Positions 16,340-26,437 are shown, counted from the stretch's first letter. The stretch is 64,000 nucleotides of DNA from Chloroflexota bacterium (GCA_021787445.1 JAJYLV010000002.1:37930-101929); one strand, 5' to 3'. The notes: a model not told the origin generated them from the sequence alone. A program made the numbers and translations.

Positions 16340-16795
16340 CTAGCGGCGCTTCGCGAAAGCCTTCGCGACCGAGCGCACGACGAGCAAGAAGACGATCGTC
16401 GCGATCTGACCGCCGACGATCGTCCTGTTCACGTCGATGGCCGGCCGCCACGTCACGGCGCCGTCCTTGATGACGAACGCGCCTACGGGGCTCGCGGACA
16501 TGGCAACGCCTCCGCCCCAACCGCGTCCCTGGCCTTGCGGCCCCTCACCACTTCCGCCGCCGCCACCGCCGCGCACGTTCGCGGCGGGGATGACCGTCAC
16601 GCCGTCCTTCTCGATCGGCTCGCCGTACACGCGGCGGACCGTCATGACGTCCTTGGCGCGCTCCATCAGGCCCATGACCCCTCGTGGCTCCATGACATCG
16701 CCCGAACGCTTTGACGCGTCGAGCTCGACGATCTCGCCCTGGTGGCGATGGTGCTTGTCCTCGTGCTTCTCGTCGTGGTCGTCGTGATCCGACAC
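16340..16795 (-). CDS. GerW/YtfJ-family protein
   Basis: The minus-strand GTG at 16795 gives 151 residues. A His/Asp/Lys-rich start (VSDHDDHDEKHEDKHH) is followed by the GerW core: MTVRRVYGEPIEKDGVTVIP, a Gly-rich loop (GGGGGGSGEGPQG), MSASPVGAFVIKDGAVTWRP, and a final hydrophobic helix (TIVGGQIATIVFLLVV). In Bacillus GerW acts in spore germination, but homologues are widespread in non-sporulating actinobacteria and Chloroflexota with unknown roles. The His-rich N-terminus could bind metal. The ORF track extends it into the upstream gene, which is rejected. Confidence 0.82.
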   Translation of the reverse strand: MSDHDDHDEKHEDKHHRHQGEIVELDASKRSGDVMEPRGVMGLMERAKDVMTVRRVYGEPIEKDGVTVIPAANVRGGGGGGSGEGPQGQGRGWGGGVAMSASPVGAFVIKDGAVTWRPAIDVNRTIVGGQIATIVFLLVVRSVAKAFAKRR

Positions 16796-16836
16796 TCGCT
16801 GCCTCCGCTCTCGAGCCGCGCAGCGGCGGGACGTCG

Positions 16837-17961
16837 CTACGTCAGCCGATACTTCGCGATCTTCTTCTTGTCGAGCTCGAGCCCCAGGCCGGGCCGCCGC
16901 GGGACCGCGACGACGCCCTTCGTCGCCTTCGGCAGCGGCTCGGTGAACAGCTCGGCCAATGGATTGTCGATCCACATCCATTCCGCCTTCCAGAGTCCGC
17001 TGACGGCCGCAGCCAGGTGCAGGGACGCGAGCTGGGCAACGCCGCAGGAGAAGCCTGTGTGGGGCGCGTACCGGACGTTGTGGGCATGGACCAGTGCGCT
17101 CACGCGCATGCCGGCCGTGAATCCGCCGACGCGCGCGACGTCCGGCTGGATGATGTCGACGGCGCGCCGGCGCAGGAGCTCGCGGAAACCGAACACGCCG
17201 AACTCAGACTCGCCGCAGGCGAGGCCGATCGTCGTGTGCCGCCGGATCTGCTCGTAGCCGTCGATGTCGTCGGGGTAGACGGGCTCCTCGAGGAACGTGA
17301 TGTCGTGGCGCTCGATCGCGTCGCAGAAGCGGATCGCCGTCGCCGCGTCATAGGCACCGTTCACGTCGATCCCGATCTCGACGCCCGGCCCCGCCGCCTC
17401 GCGAACGGCGCGCACGCTCTCGATGTCCATCCGAAAGCCGCCCAGGTCGGCGCTCCGTCCACACTTCATCTTGAGCGCGACGTGCCCCTTCTCGACCTGC
17501 TCGCGCGTCTCGCTCTGCATCGTGTCCAGATCCGCGATGTATACGGACGACCCGTACACCGGGACACGGTCACGCCCCGCGCCGCCGAGCGCCTTGTACA
17601 AGGGGACCCCCTGTGCCTGCGCGACGATGTCCCAGAGCGCCTGGTCGACGCCGCTCATCGCTTCCTGGACGAAGCCGCGGTAGTGGCCCCAGCCGCGCAG
17701 GAGGCGCATCTCGTCGTCCCAGATGCCGCCCGCGTCGCGCGGGTCGCGGCCTTGGACGACCGGCCAGAGGAGGTCGCGGAGCACCGTGTCGGTCACCCTC
17801 GGGGCCCGGCGGGCGATGCACTCGCCGACGCCGGTGATGCCGTCGTCGGTCGTCAGCTCGACGAGCGTCGCCGTGAAGGCCGCGTAGGGCCCGATCCCGA
17901 ACAGGATGGGCTTCTCGAGGCGGGCCTCCAGGACGTAGGTCTCGAGCTTGGCGATGCGCAC
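16837..17961 (-). CDS. Mandelate racemase/muconate lactonising enzyme family (enolase superfamily)
   Basis: The 374-residue protein from GTG 17961 has the MR_MLE capping domain at both ends (FTATLVELTTDDGITGVGE at the start) and a TIM barrel with the catalytic KxK (VALKMKCG, about 163-167). The metal ligands are in IGIDVNGAYD, FLEEPV and CGES, and a His lies in YAPHTGF. The KxK plus C-terminal His is the arrangement of the mandelate racemase subgroup, so it probably dehydrates or epimerises an acid sugar or a similar hydroxy acid; the substrate is unknown. A TAGGCT element lies nine bases before the start. It heads a three-gene minus-strand unit with GerW and ChrB. Confidence 0.88.
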   Translation of the reverse strand: MRIAKLETYVLEARLEKPILFGIGPYAAFTATLVELTTDDGITGVGECIARRAPRVTDTVLRDLLWPVVQGRDPRDAGGIWDDEMRLLRGWGHYRGFVQEAMSGVDQALWDIVAQAQGVPLYKALGGAGRDRVPVYGSSVYIADLDTMQSETREQVEKGHVALKMKCGRSADLGGFRMDIESVRAVREAAGPGVEIGIDVNGAYDAATAIRFCDAIERHDITFLEEPVYPDDIDGYEQIRRHTTIGLACGESEFGVFGFRELLRRRAVDIIQPDVARVGGFTAGMRVSALVHAHNVRYAPHTGFSCGVAQLASLHLAAAVSGLWKAEWMWIDNPLAELFTEPLPKATKGVVAVPRRPGLGLELDKKKIAKYRLT

Positions 17962-18018
17962 CGGAGGGGTAGCCTAGCGAGGGCGGGCTCGGAGGCCCTG
18001 AGCCGCCAGCACCCCCGC

Positions 18019-18048
18019 TTGACAGCCCTTGGACCTGCGGCCTATGGT
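18019..18048 (+). promoter_or_regulatory. groESL promoter (-35 TTGACA, -10 TATGGT)
   Basis: TTGACA at 18019-18024 is a perfect -35. TATGGT at 18043-18048 (18-base spacer) fits the -10. The CIRCE operator starts two bases downstream, over the transcription start. This is the best canonical sigma-70-type promoter in the window. Confidence 0.75.
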
Positions 18049-18049
18049 C

Positions 18050-18076
18050 TTAGCAGTCTCGCGGGGCGAGTGCTAA
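18050..18076 (+). promoter_or_regulatory. CIRCE operator (HrcA site)
   Basis: TTAGCAGTC-N9-GAGTGCTAA matches the CIRCE consensus TTAGCACTC-N9-GAGTGCTAA with one mismatch in the left arm (G for C at the seventh base). It lies directly after the promoter of groES and predicts heat-shock control of groESL by an HrcA repressor encoded outside the window. Confidence 0.92.
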
Positions 18077-18156
18077 AGACCCCTTTGGGCGTCCGAACTG
18101 TGGGTCAGCGCGCCCCGTGACCGATATCGGATGCACACAGACGGAGGGAGCAGACC

Positions 18157-20140
<1,984 letters not shown>

Positions 20141-20165
20141 GGCCCCTACTACCTCCTCGCGCGAC

Positions 20166-20210
20166 GCACGAGCCCGGCCGTACGGCCGGGCTCGTGCCTT
20201 TCTTCTTCTC
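20166..20210 (+). terminator. Intrinsic terminator of groESL
   Basis: GCACGAGCCCGGCCG (20166-20180) and CGGCCGGGCTCGTGC (20183-20197) form a perfect 15-pair stem with a two-base spacer, followed by CTTTCTTCTTCTC. It is the clearest rho-independent terminator in the window. Confidence 0.9.
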
Positions 20211-20270
20211 CGGCATGTCGTCCACCGCCGCGCTCGGAGGTGACCCCAGAGACGGAGCCGACCCGGGGCC

Positions 20271-21077
20271 TCAGCGCTGCTCGGCCGCGGCTCCGGCGAT
20301 CCACGGGAAGAACGTCGCTTGGACCCACTTCACGAGCATGACGTTCGCGACCCCGAACATCGACGAGATGAACACGACCGCGAGGAGGCGTCCCGTCAGG
20401 AACGAGTTCCCGTAGGTGATCAGGAGGTAGCCGAGGCCCGTCAGGCTGACCTCCATCTCGCTGACGATCATGCCGATGATCGCGAGCCCGGCGGACACGC
20501 GCACGCCGGCGAGGATGTACGGGACGGCGGCCGGGAGCGTGATCTTCCGGAGCATGTCGGTCTCCGACAGGCCGAAGGCCGCTCCGACATCGACGTACCC
20601 ACGGTTGACGTTGCGCATGCCGGCGACGGTGTTGAGGAGCACGGGCCAGAGCGTGATGAGGAAGATGAAGAGCAGCCGGGCGTTCTGACTGATGCCGACC
20701 CAGATGATGACGAGCGGGATGATGACGACGAGCGGCGTCGCGTTCAGGAAGTTGACGAACGGGCTGAGCACCTTGTCGACCAGCTCGTAGCGCCCCATGA
20801 GCAGTCCGAGGCCGATCCCGGCGGCTATTCCGATCGAGCCGCCGATCACCAGCTCCTCGAGCGACTCCGCCAGCGGGTCGAAGATGACGCCTCGCGTGAC
20901 GAGCTGAACGAGGTCGCCGGCGATCGCCGCGGGGGTCGAGATGAGGATCGGGTTCAGGAAGAGTCCCGACCATTGCCAGACGGCGAGCACCGCCGCCACC
21001 GCGGCCGCCGGCAGGAGCGGCTCGAGCTTGCGGCTCGGCCTCGCGCGGCGGCGCTGGGCGACCACGATCCCGCTCAC
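20271..21077 (-). CDS. ABC transporter permease (SsuC/TauC type), second paralogue
   Basis: The 268-residue protein from GTG 21077 overlaps the ATPase stop by four bases (GTGA). It has about six membrane helices and a BPD_transp_1 domain with the EAA-loop region GYVDVGAAFGLSETDMLRKITLPAAVPYILAG. The family moves sulfonates, nitrate, taurine or thiamine precursors. It differs in sequence from the other permease of this operon, so the transporter may use a permease heterodimer. It is the last gene of the minus-strand unit. Confidence 0.9.
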   Translation of the reverse strand: MSGIVVAQRRRARPSRKLEPLLPAAAVAAVLAVWQWSGLFLNPILISTPAAIAGDLVQLVTRGVIFDPLAESLEELVIGGSIGIAAGIGLGLLMGRYELVDKVLSPFVNFLNATPLVVIIPLVIIWVGISQNARLLFIFLITLWPVLLNTVAGMRNVNRGYVDVGAAFGLSETDMLRKITLPAAVPYILAGVRVSAGLAIIGMIVSEMEVSLTGLGYLLITYGNSFLTGRLLAVVFISSMFGVANVMLVKWVQATFFPWIAGAAAEQR

Positions 21078-21856
21078 ACGAGGACCTCGTCGCGCACGCC
21101 GAGATGCTGGATGATCGACTCGCGCATCTCGATCGCGCGCGTGTCGCCCCGCACGTTGAACTCCCAGCGCGGGTGCGGCAGTCCGACGTCGAGGACGTCG
21201 GTCACCCGGCCGGGCTTGCCCTGGAAGAGCGCGATGCGATCGCTCAGGAAGATCGCCTCATCGACGTCGTGCGTGACGAAGACGACGGTCGTGCCGAGCT
21301 TCGACCAGAGCTTCGAGATCTCGATCTGGAGCGTCTCACGCGTGAAGTTGTCGAGATGGCCGAAGGGCTCGTCCATGAGCAGCACCTTGGGGTGCAGGGC
21401 GAGCGCTCGCGCGACGCCGACACGCTGCTGCATCCCGCCGGAGAGCGTGTAGGGCGGCACGTTCGCCACGTCCTCGAGCCCGACCATGCGCAGCGCCTCC
21501 AGGGCGATCCGTCGCCTGTCGGCGGCGGGCGTGCCGCGCGCCTCGAGGCCGATCTCCACGTTCTCCCGGACGTTCCGCCACGGCAGCAGATTGATGTCCT
21601 GGAACACGAACCCGATGTCCCGGCTGACGCCCGTCAGCTCCCGGCCGTTGAAGACGATCCGGCCGTCGCTCGGCTCCGCGAGGCCGTCGAGGATCCGCAA
21701 CAGGGTCGTCTTCCCGCAGCCGCTCGGCCCCACGAAGCTCATGAACTCGCCCTCTCGGATGCCCAGGCTCACGTCGCGCAGCGCCTCGACGCGCCGCTGC
21801 GGCGTCTCGTAGACATGGCTCACATGCTCGATCTCGAGCACGGTCGCTCCTTTCAT
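21074..21856 (-). CDS. ABC transporter ATP-binding protein (SsuB/TauB type)
   Basis: The 260-residue protein from ATG 21856 has Walker A (GPSGCGKTTLL), the Q-loop (GFVFQDINLLPWRNV), the ABC signature (LSGGMQQRVGVARAL), Walker B (VLLMDEPFG) and the switch His (VFVTHDVDEA). Its ATG overlaps the stop of the upstream permease (ATGA) and its stop overlaps the next permease. It powers import together with the two permeases and the lipoprotein. The longer ORF-track version (to 22441) reads into the permease gene in another frame. Confidence 0.93.
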   Translation of the reverse strand: MKGATVLEIEHVSHVYETPQRRVEALRDVSLGIREGEFMSFVGPSGCGKTTLLRILDGLAEPSDGRIVFNGRELTGVSRDIGFVFQDINLLPWRNVRENVEIGLEARGTPAADRRRIALEALRMVGLEDVANVPPYTLSGGMQQRVGVARALALHPKVLLMDEPFGHLDNFTRETLQIEISKLWSKLGTTVVFVTHDVDEAIFLSDRIALFQGKPGRVTDVLDVGLPHPRWEFNVRGDTRAIEMRESIIQHLGVRDEVLV

Positions 21857-22683
21857 CGCCTCGGCGCGGCGGACGCCGCGACCCACGGGAAGTACCGGTA
21901 CTGGAACGCCTTGAGCAGCCCGAAGAGCATCATCGCGAGGCCCGTGCTCGTGATGATCGCCGCGATCAGGTAGTCGGTCTGGAAGAACGAGCCGTAGTTC
22001 TCCGTGAGGCCCCCGAGGCCGCTCTCGCCGACCTCCTGGCCCCCGAGGATCATGCCGACCGTCGCCTGCGCGAGGGCGACGCGCAGCCCGGCGATCATGT
22101 ACGGCGCCGCCGCGGGAAGGAACACCTTCCACGTGAGCGCGATGCCGCTCAGGCCGAACGCACGCCCGACCTCGGCGTAGCCACGGCCGACGTTCCGGAT
22201 GCCCGCGAGCGTGTTGATGACGAGGGTCCACAGGCAGATGACCGTGATGAAGGCGATGCGGGAACGGACGTCGGTGCCGAACCAGATCTCCATGAGAGGC
22301 AAGAGCGCGATCGTCGGCGTCGCGTTGAAGAAGTTGACGAACGGGTCGATCGTTCGTTCGACCAGACGGACACGGCCCATCGCCGTCCCCAGACCGAAGC
22401 CCACGACCATGGCGATCCCGAGACCGACGACCATCTCCCACAGGCTCGAGAGGAAGGCGCTGGGCAGCGTGCCATCGGCGACGATCTTGACGAACGCGCT
22501 AAGGACCGAGGCCGGCGTCGCGATGAATATCGGGTTCATGAACGCGCCGGAGAGCTGCCACAGGCCGAGCACGACGCCGATGGCGGCGACGCGCAGGATC
22601 TCGCCCCGCCAGGCCGGTGCGCGCGCACCCCGCCGCGGTCGCACCGCGGCAATGGGCAGCTCGACCGCACCGGCCTGGCGCAT
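21853..22683 (-). CDS. ABC transporter permease (SsuC/TauC type), first paralogue
   Basis: The 276-residue protein has a cytosolic basic N-terminus (RPRRGARAPAWRGEI), then about six membrane helices and an EAA-like loop, GYAEVGRAFGLSGIALTWKVFLPAAAPYMIAGLR. It is clearly related to, but distinct from, the third gene of the same operon. It starts 13 bases after the binding-protein stop and overlaps the ATPase gene by four bases. Confidence 0.9.
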   Translation of the reverse strand: MRQAGAVELPIAAVRPRRGARAPAWRGEILRVAAIGVVLGLWQLSGAFMNPIFIATPASVLSAFVKIVADGTLPSAFLSSLWEMVVGLGIAMVVGFGLGTAMGRVRLVERTIDPFVNFFNATPTIALLPLMEIWFGTDVRSRIAFITVICLWTLVINTLAGIRNVGRGYAEVGRAFGLSGIALTWKVFLPAAAPYMIAGLRVALAQATVGMILGGQEVGESGLGGLTENYGSFFQTDYLIAAIITSTGLAMMLFGLLKAFQYRYFPWVAASAAPRR

Positions 22684-22696
22684 CAGACCAGAGGTG

Positions 22697-23803
22697 CTAC
22701 TTCTCGAACGCGGCGGCGTGCGCCTTGAAGTACGCGACCGCGTCCGTCCACGGCTTGGTCACCGCCCACTGCGAGATGGGCCGGTCGCCCTGTCCCTTGA
22801 TCTGACCCGACTTCTTGGCGGAGTCGAAGTTCTTCTGGAGCGTGGCGGTATCCATGCCGCTGCCGTCGAACGGCCACGGCTGCGCCTTGGCGAGAGCGTC
22901 ATAGCCGCTCGACGCCTCGGCCGAGGTGATCGCTTTCTTCGTGTACGCGACCGCGTTCTGGACCCACTGCGCCTTGTCCTTGTCGAATACCCAGGCGGCG
23001 TGGAGCCAGGCGAGGTCGATCGCCTCCGCCGTCGCGGGGTTCGCCTTGAGCCAATCCGCCGTTGCGGTCATGTAGCTGTCGGCGTCCCACGGCTCGAGCG
23101 TCGCACCGTTCGCCAGGACGCTGACCGTCCCGCTCTTCTGGAGCTTTCCGAGCGCGTCCGCGTGCACGAATGCGACGTCGACCTGGTGCTGGACCATCTG
23201 GTTGACGGAGTTCCCGTTCGAGCCCGTCAGCTGGACCTTGACGTCGCTCCGTGTCAGACCCGCCTTCGCGAGAGCGCCGTCGAGCAGGTAGTTGTCCGGC
23301 GAAACGGTCGTCGCGATCGCGACCGTCTTCCCCTTGAGCTCAGAGAGCGACGACAGCTTGCTGGACACCATGAGGTAGTCCACATGGACCTGGTTGTTGC
23401 CGAAGATGTTCAGGCCGGCGTCGAGGTCCGTCGGGAGCGGTCCTGCCGTCGCCTGGAGCTGGCCGCTCACGACCGCGAGCTGTGTCGTGTTGCTGCTACC
23501 GAGCTGAAGGTCGGCGTTCGCGCCCCACTTCTTCAGCTCCTGGACGGTGATGTAGACGACCGTGTCCCCGATCGTCGCGTCGCCCGCCGCGTTCCCGAGA
23601 TGGACCGTCAGCCCGGTGAGGTCGGGTGTGCCGTCGGACTTGAAGTGGAGCGTCGTCGCCGAATATCCGGCCGTCGAAGGCGCCGCACTGGCGGCCGTGG
23701 TCGCTGCCGGAGCGCTCGAGCCCGAGGTCGCCGCCGGAGTCGATCCGCCGCATGCCGCCGCCAAGACGAGGCCCACGAGTGTCGACGCGATCAGTCGAGC
23801 CAT
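22697..23803 (-). CDS. ABC transporter substrate-binding lipoprotein (NMT1/SsuA-like)
   Basis: The 368-residue protein begins MARLIASTLVGLVLAAACGG, a lipoprotein signal with lipobox AAAC, then a Ser/Ala-rich linker and a periplasmic-binding fold of the NMT1/SsuA type (VHVDYLMVSSKLSSLSELKGKTVAIA, VNQMVQHQVDVAFVHADALGKL). It is the first gene of a four-gene minus-strand importer unit. The ligand is unknown; the family takes up sulfonates, nitrate, pyrimidine precursors and related compounds. No TPP or other known riboswitch is visible upstream. Confidence 0.88.
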   Translation of the reverse strand: MARLIASTLVGLVLAAACGGSTPAATSGSSAPAATTAASAAPSTAGYSATTLHFKSDGTPDLTGLTVHLGNAAGDATIGDTVVYITVQELKKWGANADLQLGSSNTTQLAVVSGQLQATAGPLPTDLDAGLNIFGNNQVHVDYLMVSSKLSSLSELKGKTVAIATTVSPDNYLLDGALAKAGLTRSDVKVQLTGSNGNSVNQMVQHQVDVAFVHADALGKLQKSGTVSVLANGATLEPWDADSYMTATADWLKANPATAEAIDLAWLHAAWVFDKDKAQWVQNAVAYTKKAITSAEASSGYDALAKAQPWPFDGSGMDTATLQKNFDSAKKSGQIKGQGDRPISQWAVTKPWTDAVAYFKAHAAAFEK

Positions 23804-24015
23804 GCGTCCCCCCTACTTCCTCTGGTGCCGACCCTCGAGCGCGCGCCCGTGGTCGGCCCGTGCTCGCCGCAGATCGGACTGATGTTATGACCATTGCACC
23901 AGACCTTGTGCATGTTGGCCATTTGTCCGGTCTTCTCATGGCCCTGGTGGCGCCTCGTCGTCGCGGGACGAGCGCGGACGATGATGCGAAACGTCTTCGA
24001 TCACAGTGGGCGGGA

Positions 24016-24519
24016 ATGACCGATCTCGCGCTCTTGCTCCTGCGCCTCACGGTGGGGTCGTTCATGTTCGTCCATGGATCGCAGAAGCTCTTCGGCTGGT
24101 TCGGCGGCAAAGGCGTCTCCGGTGCGATGGAGATGCTCGGGAAGCGAGGCGTGCGCCCGGAGTGGCTGTGGGGCACGGCCGCCGCGCTCGCCATGACGGG
24201 CGGTGCCGCGGCGACACTGCTGGGGTTCCTCGATCCGATCGGTCCGCTCTGCATCGTCGCGACGATGCTCGCGGTCGTCACTCTCGGCCGGCATAGGGGC
24301 TTCTTCGCGCACCGGGGCGGCAACGAGCACGCCTACCTCTATCTGCTCACGGCGCTCGCGCTCGGTCTATCCGGCCCCGGGAGGTTCTCGCTGGACGCCG
24401 CGCTGGGGATCGCGCTGCCCGTCCCGCTGCTCTTCGCGGCGATCGCCCTCGCGGCGACCGGCCTCGTCGCGGTCCACGCGGCGCGGACGGCTCGCGACGG
24501 AGGAACGGCGCGCGCATGA
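24016..24519 (+). CDS. DoxX-family membrane protein
   Basis: I choose ATG 24016 because the family homology starts there (MTDLALLLLRLTVGSFMFVHG), giving 167 residues. ATG 23887, which would add 43 non-homologous residues, is the alternative. Four hydrophobic helices and the KLFGWFGGKG and HRGGNEHAYLYLLTALAL segments identify DoxX/YphA-type proteins. They are linked to thiol-redox or quinone-related functions in the membrane. The TGA overlaps the ATG of the amidohydrolase (ATGA). The 212 bases upstream separate it from the divergent importer operon. Confidence 0.8.
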   Translation: MTDLALLLLRLTVGSFMFVHGSQKLFGWFGGKGVSGAMEMLGKRGVRPEWLWGTAAALAMTGGAAATLLGFLDPIGPLCIVATMLAVVTLGRHRGFFAHRGGNEHAYLYLLTALALGLSGPGRFSLDAALGIALPVPLLFAAIALAATGLVAVHAARTARDGGTARA

Positions 24520-25367
24520 GCGCCCTCCGCGGCGACGCCGTCGTCGACACGCACGTTCACGTCACGAGCGCCGACACGAGGCGGTATCCCCGCACCGAGC
24601 CGGCGCCGGGAGCGACGTGGTTCGTCGACCGGCCGCTCGACGTGAACGGTCTTCTGCGCGACATGGACGAGGCCGGCGTCGCCAAGGCCGTCGTCGTTCA
24701 GGGGCTCGGGCCGTACGCGTTCGACAACCGCTACCTCCTCGATGCTGTGCCGCAGGACCTCGCCCGGCTCGCGGCCGTCGTCGCGGTCGATCCGACGGAC
24801 CCGGCGGCCCCGGCGACGATGGCGCGGCTCGCCAAGCATCCCTACGTGCGCGCGGTCCGGCTCCCCGCGGGCACCGCACGCCGGTCCGACTGGCTCTCCG
24901 ATGCCCGCGCCGACCGCGTCTGGCGCGCGGCCGCGGACCTGCGGCTCTCGCTGGTCCTGTGGGTCACGGAGGACGCCCTCGCCGAGCTCGCGGCCGTCGT
25001 CAGCCGTCACCCCGACGTCCCCGTCGCCCTCGACCACTGTGGCGGAGCGACCTTCCGGCGGGATGACGACAGCGTCGCGGCGACCGCTCTCCTGGCGTTC
25101 GTCCCGCTCGAGCACGTGCTGCTCAAGGTCACGACCGCCGTTCTCGATGTGGCGGACGCTCTCGACGACCCCGCGCCCCTCGGCGCGTGGCTCGCGGAGC
25201 ACTTCGGCAGCCGGCGCCTCATGTGGGGGTCGAACCATCCCGCGAGCGGTGGGCGCTCCTACCGCGAGATGCGCGACCTCCTCGAGCGTGCGGTCGCGCG
25301 CCTCGCGTCGTCCGCACGCACGGACGTGCGAGGCGCGACGGCCGCGCGCCTTTACCGCCTGGGATGA
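24516..25367 (+). CDS. Amidohydrolase-2 family TIM-barrel hydrolase
   Basis: The 283-residue protein has the amidohydrolase-2 pattern: DTHVHVT near the start, GVAKAVVVQGLGPYAFDNRYLLDA, a VALDHCGG metal/substrate histidine, and a C-terminal LMWGSNHPAS. In most relatives the last motif reads SDFP or SDWP with a catalytic Asp; here it is Asn, so metal-dependent hydrolysis may be altered. Relatives hydrolyse lactones or decarboxylate aromatic acids. It is translated together with the DoxX protein. Confidence 0.8.
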   Translation: MSALRGDAVVDTHVHVTSADTRRYPRTEPAPGATWFVDRPLDVNGLLRDMDEAGVAKAVVVQGLGPYAFDNRYLLDAVPQDLARLAAVVAVDPTDPAAPATMARLAKHPYVRAVRLPAGTARRSDWLSDARADRVWRAAADLRLSLVLWVTEDALAELAAVVSRHPDVPVALDHCGGATFRRDDDSVAATALLAFVPLEHVLLKVTTAVLDVADALDDPAPLGAWLAEHFGSRRLMWGSNHPASGGRSYREMRDLLERAVARLASSARTDVRGATAARLYRLG

Positions 25368-25377
25368 GCCTCCCGCG

Positions 25378-25812
25378 CTACGGGTTGGTCACGACGTGCC
25401 AGATCCCGTTGATGCCGTTGCCGATGGCGTCGCCCGGCTTCTGGTCGTTCTTGTAGTAGTAGAGAGGCTTGCCGTTGAGGGTCACTTGCTTACCGCCGTC
25501 GGAGCGCGTGATCGTTCCGAGCGTACCGCTGATCCCGTTACCCGTCGGCGTGCCGCTCGCGGTGAGAGGCGGCCACGTCGTCGCGCACGCTCCGCTGCAG
25601 TTCGAGGTGTCCTTGGCGTCCTTGTCGAAGACGTAGAGCGTCATCCCGTTCGCGGCAACGAGGATCGTGCCGAGGTTCGCGTTCTTCGCCGTCTTGACCG
25701 TCGCCCCCGCCGCGCTCGCCGACGCCGCCGCGCTCGCCGACGGGCTACTGGCCCCGCTCGCGCACGACGCGAGCAGCACGACCGCGACTCCTGCCACCAC
25801 CGCTATCCGCAC
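25378..25812 (-). CDS. Yp-repeat (COG4315-type) secreted lipoprotein
   Basis: The 144-residue protein from GTG 25812 has a lipoprotein signal (IAVVAGVAVVLLASCAS) and a Ser/Ala-rich linker. Two 'secreted repeat' units follow: GMTLYVFDKDAKDTSNCSG.CATTWPPL and VTLNGKPLYYYKNDQKPGDA. The repeats are heme- or metal-site-like modules of unknown function anchored on the cell surface. An AGGGAGGA ribosome-binding site lies upstream. It faces the amidohydrolase convergently and is separated from pcrA by a long non-coding region. Confidence 0.88.
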   Translation of the reverse strand: MRIAVVAGVAVVLLASCASGASSPSASAAASASAAGATVKTAKNANLGTILVAANGMTLYVFDKDAKDTSNCSGACATTWPPLTASGTPTGNGISGTLGTITRSDGGKQVTLNGKPLYYYKNDQKPGDAIGNGINGIWHVVTNP

Positions 25813-26004
25813 TGGTGTTCCTCCCTTTGTTCCATGGGCCCCGAGGCCGTTCCGCCGCCTCAGGCGCCCTGCCCATCAAGCATGCTCCCGCCCCGCGGGA
25901 AGCGCCGGAGGGCTGGAAGGGGGAGAACAAGAAGCGTCCCGAGCGACCTGCCTCCGCTTCCGGCCCCCGCTTCGAAGACGGCGGACCGGGTCGTGGAGCC
26001 GGTC

Positions 26005-26311
26005 CTTGATACCATCGCGGACCGCCTTTGATGCTATCTCCGGTTGCGCTCCCGAGGCCCGGGCCCTTGATCGGATCTCCGGCCCTGACCCCTTTGGCAG
26101 ACCCCTCGGGACGCGGGGCAACATACGGCCCGCGAGAGATGCCGAGCAAGCGGGTTGTCCACGATCTCGCGTCGCCCCGATGCGATCGTATCCACCGATC
26201 CGTGCACTTATCCACCGCTAACGAACAGGGACGTGGAGATCGGGTGGGCAGCATAGAGATCGTCCCGAGCGACGGCCGTCCGACGGATCTCGCACCTTGA
26301 TGCGATCGCGG
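26005..26311 (+). repeat. Four dispersed copies of YTTGATNNNATCKCSGG
   Basis: Copies lie at 26005-26020 (CTTGATACCATCGCGG), 26027-26043 (TTTGATGCTATCTCCGG), 26066-26082 (CTTGATCGGATCTCCGG) and 26296-26311 (CTTGATGCGATCGCGG). A fifth GATGCGATC core lies at 26179-26187. Each has GAT-NNN-ATC dyad symmetry with conserved flanks, as expected for a protein-binding iteron. I do not recognise the protein. Confidence 0.65.
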
Positions 26312-26437
26312 TAGCGTTCCCCCGGGCGGTCCCCTCTCGGGACGGGGCGGAACTGTACTCCCGACCGCGGCCGCCGCCGCCTCGCCGTCCACGATCGGCC
26401 CTCCGACCTATCCACAGATATGGCCGACTTATCCACC
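26155..26437 (+). other. Cluster of DnaA-box-like 9-mers
   Basis: Same-strand near-matches to TTATCCACA or TTGTCCACA are TTGTCCACG (26155-26163), GTATCCACC (26188-26196), TTATCCACC (26208-26216), CCGTCCACG (26385-26393), CTATCCACA (26408-26416) and TTATCCACC (26429-26437). Three differ from the consensus at one position. No box in the opposite orientation was seen in this gap. Confidence 0.6.

Noticed and set aside
23881-23920. TGCAC-N8-GTGCA inverted repeat before the DoxX gene
   Set aside because: Only five paired bases, outside a clear promoter context; likely chance.
23804-24015. Possible TPP or other riboswitch before the SsuA-like operon
   Set aside because: No CTGAGA or other conserved riboswitch core is seen on the minus strand.
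25745-26392. 215-codon minus-strand frame in the non-coding region
   Set aside because: It has low-complexity Arg/Gly/Pro composition, crosses the lipoprotein gene start, and is contradicted by repeats and DnaA-like boxes in the same DNA.
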